6,516 nt of DNA, from the NCBI GenBank assembly GCA_013215515.1, contig JABSPC010000692.1:1-6516 (forward strand). The letters are read 5' to 3'. Position 1 is the first letter of the stretch. Each line of letters begins with the position of its first letter. Source of the DNA: Crocinitomicaceae bacterium (lineage in GTDB: Bacteria > Bacteroidota > Bacteroidia > Flavobacteriales_D > Crocinitomicaceae). The notes beneath the pieces were generated by a model, which did not search any database, was not told where the DNA came from, and saw only the letters and a program-made list of their open reading frames with translations. Made by a program: the position numbers and the translations under genes. Shown here in pieces: positions 1 to 5,200 of the stretch.

Positions 1-132
1 CTGTCCGAAAACCGATTGTCCAAAAAAGTGGGTACTTTTATTCATGTAATTTTTGTTTTCCAAAACCAAATTACATTAAAGCGGGACTTCCTTTAGAGAA
101 TTTCTCGCTTTTCAAAAAGTTTTATCGGACAG
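1..132. repeat. 132-bp segment bounded by an 8-bp inverted repeat; possible MITE or IS end
   Basis: The first eight bases, CTGTCCGA, recur exactly as the reverse complement TCGGACAG at 125-132. The similarity continues loosely inward (AAAC after the left copy, TAAAAC after the right copy read inward). A related direct copy, TTGTCCAAAAAA, sits at 16-27, like the sub-repeats a transposase might bind. The middle holds a long palindrome, and no open reading frame of useful length exists. Short, AT-rich, non-coding DNA with terminal inverted repeats is the usual form of a MITE. Two reservations apply. The left repeat starts exactly at the window edge, so its true end and any target-site duplication cannot be seen. 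An 8-bp match within about 200 bp can also arise by chance. I do not recognise the IS family. Confidence 0.4.
44..76. repeat. 33-bp imperfect palindrome (strong hairpin potential)
   Basis: ATGTAATTT at 44-52 is the exact reverse complement of AAATTACAT at 68-76. After a small asymmetric bulge (53-54 against 67), GTTTT at 55-59 pairs with AAAAC at 62-66, leaving almost no loop. It lies near the centre of the segment bounded by the CTGTCCGA inverted repeat. It could be the internal hairpin of a small mobile element. It is also downstream of comEC on the minus strand, but no clear U-tract follows, so it is not a convincing intrinsic terminator. Confidence 0.6.
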
Positions 133-204
133 TAGTGATTTCGAATAAATTTAAACTATTACCAACTCAAGTACAAGGGGCTTGTTCGGTCAATTCACAA
201 TAAA

Positions 205-2133
205 TTATAATTCAACAAAGTAAGCTCCATTCCTTAAATTGAAATTCGATTGGTTCTCCGCTAGATAAGGCAAATCAATAACCTTATCCACGATCCTTTC
301 TTCTTGCTTATAATTCGATCTCAAAAAGTAAGTCTTGCCGTTCATTTCAACATATACATCTCGATTAATATTCGTGAATTCAATAGTGTTCAGTCCAGAC
401 TTATATTTCGTTTTGCCTTCTTTCAACTGAACGTAATTTACTTTTCCAGGCTTAACTTTCGAATAGGCATCCATTAAGAAGTGAACTCTTTTCAAATCGT
501 CTTTCTTTCCAATGTAAAAACACGTAATTTGACCTTTGAATTTTATCGAGATTGTAGGTGATCCAATATTGTAAAATACCATCTCATTTTGATTCATACG
601 CTCATTTCGATCCCACTGAATTCCTGTGAGGAAAATCAAACCCAAAAACGACCCAACGTAAAGTAAACGCTTATTATTTCTGGCCATTAGCAGGAGAGCT
701 ATGAGTCCATAAAGCACAAAGACGACTAAAGCAGAAGGCTCAAAACCTGTTGCTACAGATCCAGGGATTGATTCTACAAACTGGATAAAGAAGAACAATA
801 ATGAGATTCCTAAACCCAATCCAAAAACCAAAATAGGCTTTAAAAATGCAACTGCCTTAAAAGTAAACAACGCCAATCCAATCGTCAGCAGAACGCCAGC
901 GAATAGCATTACACCAACATTGGACAACATGAAATAATTCGGAAATTGATGAAAATAAAACAGTGATAATGGAACAGTCAACATTTGCGCTGAGATTCCT
1001 ATGGCTGTTCCTTCCCACACTTTGTTCAACCATTTATTCTTTACAAGAAGCAGCGAACATACCCGATCGTACATCAATAAAATTCCCAATACCGCTAAAT
1101 AGGACAATTGAAATCCAATATCATAAATCAACAATGGATCGATCAACAAAAGAACGAATGCGGAAAAGAAAAGCGTATTCACACTGTTTCCTTGTTTACT
1201 CCACACCTGCCCTAACATCAACACGGAAAACATAAAGGCAGCTCTCATTACCGATGGAGAAAAACCTGTGATTCCTGCATAAATCCAAACGAATATTACG
1301 CATATGAGCACAGCATTTCGTCTAGAAATATAACGTGAAAATTTACTCAACATAAAAAGTAGCAAATACATTATAATTCCAACATGCAATCCTGAAACAG
1401 CAAGAACGTGCATAGCACCTGCGTTTCCGAAACTCTTCTTCGTTTCCATGGAGAGCGTACTTTTGTCTCCCAATAAAAGTGCTTTCGCAATTCCCGCTTG
1501 CTCTGGTTTTAAGGAAGTAGTTAAGGAAGTTGTCAGATTTGAGCGAACGTCATTAAAAAACGCTGTTATTTGTGAAATGTCATGGTGGTCGATGTATCTA
1601 AATTCAGACTCCCCAATAAAAGCCATTTTGCGAATACGCTTATTATTCCAGTAGTTTTTAGCATCAAACTCACCTGGGTTTTTAGCATTTTCAATTTTCT
1701 TGAAATTCGTTTTCAAAAAGATAACGTCTCCTTCTTCGAATTGCGTTTGGGCATAGAACAAAACGAATTCAGAACAAGGAATCATTCCTTTTTTTGTTTT
1801 AATATGTGAAAGTCGACCCAAGGTTTTTTTCCAAGGCTTATCACTTTTTTCTATTTCTACAATTTCTACAATTACGGCTGTATCTTTTGCTGCTTTTGAA
1901 TCTCCAAACGACATTGACGAATCCATGATCTCTGCTCCCAATAAAACAATCAAAACGCCAAGGCATGTTGACAATACTGCTGGATTCAGCTTCTTTACTA
2001 AAGACAAAATGACCATTGATACTAGGACTATAAGAAACGTAATACCATAGTCAGAAGAGTACATACTTCCAAATAAAACTCCAACAATGAGCAATGGAGT
2101 AACAACCGAAAATGGAGCCCTGAAAAACTTCAA
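205..2133 (-). CDS. comEC: ComEC/Rec2-family competence DNA-uptake channel, nuclease-like domain degenerate
   Basis: This is an inner-membrane protein of the ComEC/Rec2 family, whose members form the channel that carries single-stranded DNA into the cytoplasm during natural transformation. Residues 1-70 hold about three membrane segments. Residues 80-195 are the periplasmic OB-fold-like DUF4131 domain, with the family motif KNPGEFDAKNYW (151-162). Residues 210-485 are the polytopic Competence domain: LLGDKSTLS (220-228), HVLAVSGLHVGII (242-254), SPSVMRAAF (292-300), DIGFQLSYLAVLG (338-350) and AQMLTVPL (382-389). Residues 505-642 are soluble. They occupy the place of the metallo-beta-lactamase domain of long ComECs but lack any HxHxDH-type metal motif, and 642 aa is shorter than the roughly 770 aa of Bacillus ComEC. 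The start is TTG, immediately after an in-frame TAA, with no Shine-Dalgarno sequence. It is preferred over the ATG at residue 24 (2064) because KFFRAPFSVV plus the following hydrophobic stretch matches the usual family N-terminus. Family assignment is firm; a role in transformation in this organism is inferred. Confidence 0.93.
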   Translation of the reverse strand: MKFFRAPFSVVTPLLIVGVLFGSMYSSDYGITFLIVLVSMVILSLVKKLNPAVLSTCLGVLIVLLGAEIMDSSMSFGDSKAAKDTAVIVEIVEIEKSDKPWKKTLGRLSHIKTKKGMIPCSEFVLFYAQTQFEEGDVIFLKTNFKKIENAKNPGEFDAKNYWNNKRIRKMAFIGESEFRYIDHHDISQITAFFNDVRSNLTTSLTTSLKPEQAGIAKALLLGDKSTLSMETKKSFGNAGAMHVLAVSGLHVGIIMYLLLFMLSKFSRYISRRNAVLICVIFVWIYAGITGFSPSVMRAAFMFSVLMLGQVWSKQGNSVNTLFFSAFVLLLIDPLLIYDIGFQLSYLAVLGILLMYDRVCSLLLVKNKWLNKVWEGTAIGISAQMLTVPLSLFYFHQFPNYFMLSNVGVMLFAGVLLTIGLALFTFKAVAFLKPILVFGLGLGISLLFFFIQFVESIPGSVATGFEPSALVVFVLYGLIALLLMARNNKRLLYVGSFLGLIFLTGIQWDRNERMNQNEMVFYNIGSPTISIKFKGQITCFYIGKKDDLKRVHFLMDAYSKVKPGKVNYVQLKEGKTKYKSGLNTIEFTNINRDVYVEMNGKTYFLRSNYKQEERIVDKVIDLPYLAENQSNFNLRNGAYFVEL

Positions 2134-2185
2134 TTAGAGATAGAGTTTAATTGCCAGTAAAACTATGCTTTGAACAAGCCTTTAG

Positions 2186-2214
2186 CAAGAGTATAAATGC
2201 CTAATATTTTGCAA
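2186..2214 (-). promoter_or_regulatory. Candidate Bacteroidota-type promoter upstream of comEC
   Basis: Flavobacterial sigma factors recognise a TTG around -33 and TAnnTTTG around -7, with a spacer of about 17-23 bp. On the minus strand there is a TTG at 2214-2212, an 18-bp spacer, and TACTCTTG at 2193-2186, which matches five of the six fixed -7 bases. Transcription would start near 2180, giving a leader of about 45 nt before the TTG codon. An alternative is TTG at 2188-2186 with TAGTTTTA at 2165-2158 (20-bp spacer, also five of six). The rest of the 2134-2252 gap shows no strong terminator for the upstream gene. The motifs are short and the DNA is AT-rich, so a chance match is quite possible. 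Confidence 0.3.
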
Positions 2215-2252
2215 CAATTACCTATTTATCACTTTTTAAAATCTATAATTAG

Positions 2253-5200
2253 TTATTGTTTTGATATTCGCTCCATCTTGACCATCTCTAATTGAGCATT
2301 CAGAACTTTGATAATATACATTCCAGGAAGTAATATTTTAAATCCTTCTACTTTGTATACTTGCTGGCCACTCGATACTTGAAGAGCTTGGGATACTGTC
2401 TTTCCAGTGATATCAACAATTAGAACCGTATATTTTTCATTACTCCCATTCTCAACTAGTTCAATGAAAAGATCATTTGTCGTAGGGTTCGGGAAAATTT
2501 GAATATCCGAACCTGAAGAACCGCTTATTGCGATAGTTTCAGATAAACTTTGGGTTCCGTCATAATCTATTTGTTTTAAGCGATAATAATTAATCCCCTT
2601 GTTAGGAGAATGATCTAAATATCTATAATTCTGTTGTTCTATAGTTGTTCCTGCTCCGTTTACCTTTCCAAGAGTTTCAAAGGTCAAACCATCTGAACTT
2701 CTTTGAACTACAAAATGATCATTATTTAATTCTGTAACAGTAATCCAATTCAATTCGTTAACTCCGTTGTTGTCAAATCCACTAAAATTCAACAATTCCA
2801 CCGGCAATGCTGTACAATTAGTCGTCACGTTCACAGTATCATAAACTGTACATACACCACCAACTACCTCAACCAAGTAGGATGTTGTTGTTCCTGAAGC
2901 AGCAGGAGTCACCGTAGGGTTAGCAATATTTGGATTATTCAAATCAGCAACAGGTGTCCATAAATAGGTCGCGACACCAGCGGCTGCATCACAACTTCTA
3001 AATCTAGTAGTAGCTAAATTTGAGTAAGAATACGTTGCATTACCAGTATATGCACATCCAGATGTTGTATTTGTACTGTTATAGCTACGTATCAATGCGG
3101 TATATCCGGCAGCAGAATAACTTGTATAATCATAACCTATTGCAGCTGGGTTGTCGTAACAAACGTCTACGATCAGATTAGAAACACCATCCCAATCATA
3201 CGGATTATCTAAAGTGTGCATATTCCATCCAACAGCAGTTGTGACATTACCAGCATTCTTAACAGTTGTTAAAGCATTAGTATAAGTTGTAGTAAGAGCC
3301 GTAAGATTTGTACAAGCCATTTTAATAGTGAAATTTTGATATGGTCCTGTACTTGTTTTAGTAACTACATTCCACCCAATTTGTGAAATAGTTCCCGAAC
3401 TCATACCCATAGCAATTAGATCACTAGCGCGATATAGCATTTGAGTTCTCATATCGGTTTGAGAACCATAATAAATTGTCGGGCAACAGCCGCTTGATGT
3501 AGAAGTCCCCCAAGTAGTGTTGTATTCAGGTGTGCTGCAAGATGTTCCGTTGGCTCCACATGGAATGGTAGTCGGAATAGGTCCAGAGAATTGAGCATCT
3601 AAATCAACCACATCACCTGGACATATTAAGGTATCTGGAATAGCGGAAACGCTATTCGTTTGATCAATTGCAACCTGAACTACTGCATTTGACGGGCATC
3701 CAGGGTTTAACGGATCAACAACAGTCAAGTTGTAAATTTGATCTATTAAAACGTTGGCTATAGGATTTGAAATATTTGGGTCCGATAAATTTGTTCCTGG
3801 TGTCCATGAATAAGTTGAACCCGCTCCAAAGGTATTCGCGCACATTGTAAACCTAATGTTAGGTCTGTTGTAATTTCTTATACCAGTAGCGTTACTGCAT
3901 GCGTTTACTGAAGAGCTATTGTAATATAAACATTTGTACAATGGCGTTGTTAATGTATAACGCACACTTTCAGAACCAGTTTGATCAGAATCATGCGCGC
4001 AAAATTGTATTATAATATTTGATGAACCATCCCAATTATAACCAGTGATATCAAATGAGTTCCATCCGTTTTGAGTCGTATAATATCCATTATAATACAC
4101 TTGAGACATAGTAGAAACATTTACAAAGCTAGTATTAGGAAACTGCGTTAATGATGTACATCCTATCCATATAGTGAGGTCATCATAGGATCTTCCTGTT
4201 GAAGTGGAAACATCAAATGCTAATTCGGTAATCATTCCTGCCGTGAAGCCCATTGTTGTAAGCTCATCAGCAGTTACTATATATTGCTTGCGATTCGTGT
4301 AGGTACTTGTAGAAGTCGATCCATAAAATGGTCCATAAGTACTAGTTGCTGAAGTTCCAGTTGCCGTAACCGCATTAGAGCTTGTTCCTGTACAATCTGA
4401 GTAATCAAGTCCACAAGTTGCTGCGGCCGCAACTGTTGTAATATTTACAGGAGTATTTGGGCAGACGGTATCTTGCGAAACAATTGCAGTAACTGGAAGC
4501 CCAGCAACAGAAACTGTTATTGAGTCGAACTTATTACAAAATCCATTGGAGCATTCTATATAATATGTCGTTTGTCCTGTTGGCGTAACAGTAGGTGTTG
4601 GATCTGTAGGATTTACAAATGCTCCTCCTGGTGTCCAAACGTATGCATATGGTCCAGGTCCACTTGGGTTTACAGCCAAATCTGTCGAAGCACCATAACA
4701 AAGTGAAATAGGACTTGCAACTGGATTGACAGTGTAATCAGGACTAACATTTACTTGCGCAATTGCGGATCCTGTACATCCAGACCCAGCATCAGTTACA
4801 TTCAAAACATAAGAGGTTGAAGCTCCTGGAGTAGCAGTAGGGTTCGAAATTCCAGTATTGTTTAAACCTGTACCTGGTGTCCAAGTGTAAGTTGGCGAAG
4901 AAACAGTTTGAGAACAAATATTGAATCTCATATTTGCCCTAGACAAGCTTCGAGTTCCTACTACCTCGTTACATGAAGCAACGGTTGCTGAGTAGTCATA
5001 ATTACATCGATAAGCAGGACTGGTAGAAGTGTAACGTACACTGTTGGAACCTACATTCCCGGCACCATCCTCTTCTGCACAGAATTGAATAATTAGGTTT
5101 GATGTTCCATCCCAATCCCAATCTGTGATGTTAAACGTATGCCATCCATTATTTGTGGGATTCACATTGTTCGTGTTTCCAAAAACTTGTGTAAGAGTTG

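Noticed and set aside
173..185. ACAAG-GGG-CTTGT hairpin about 20 bp downstream of the comEC stop, considered as an intrinsic terminator
   Set aside because: The stem is only 5 bp and no T-run follows on the minus strand, so it cannot be supported as a terminator.
963..1235. Plus-strand open frame of 90 codons within comEC
   Set aside because: It is antisense to the conserved Competence domain, whose family motifs establish the minus-strand frame; no supporting features.
1448..1809. Two short overlapping plus-strand open frames (68 and 75 codons)
   Set aside because: Both are antisense to the DUF4131 and adjacent region of comEC and show no coding character.
2168..2179. Small GCTT...AAGC dyad in the gap between the two genes, considered as a terminator or operator
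   Set aside because: The stem has only 4 bp and no T-tract; it is expected by chance in AT-rich DNA.
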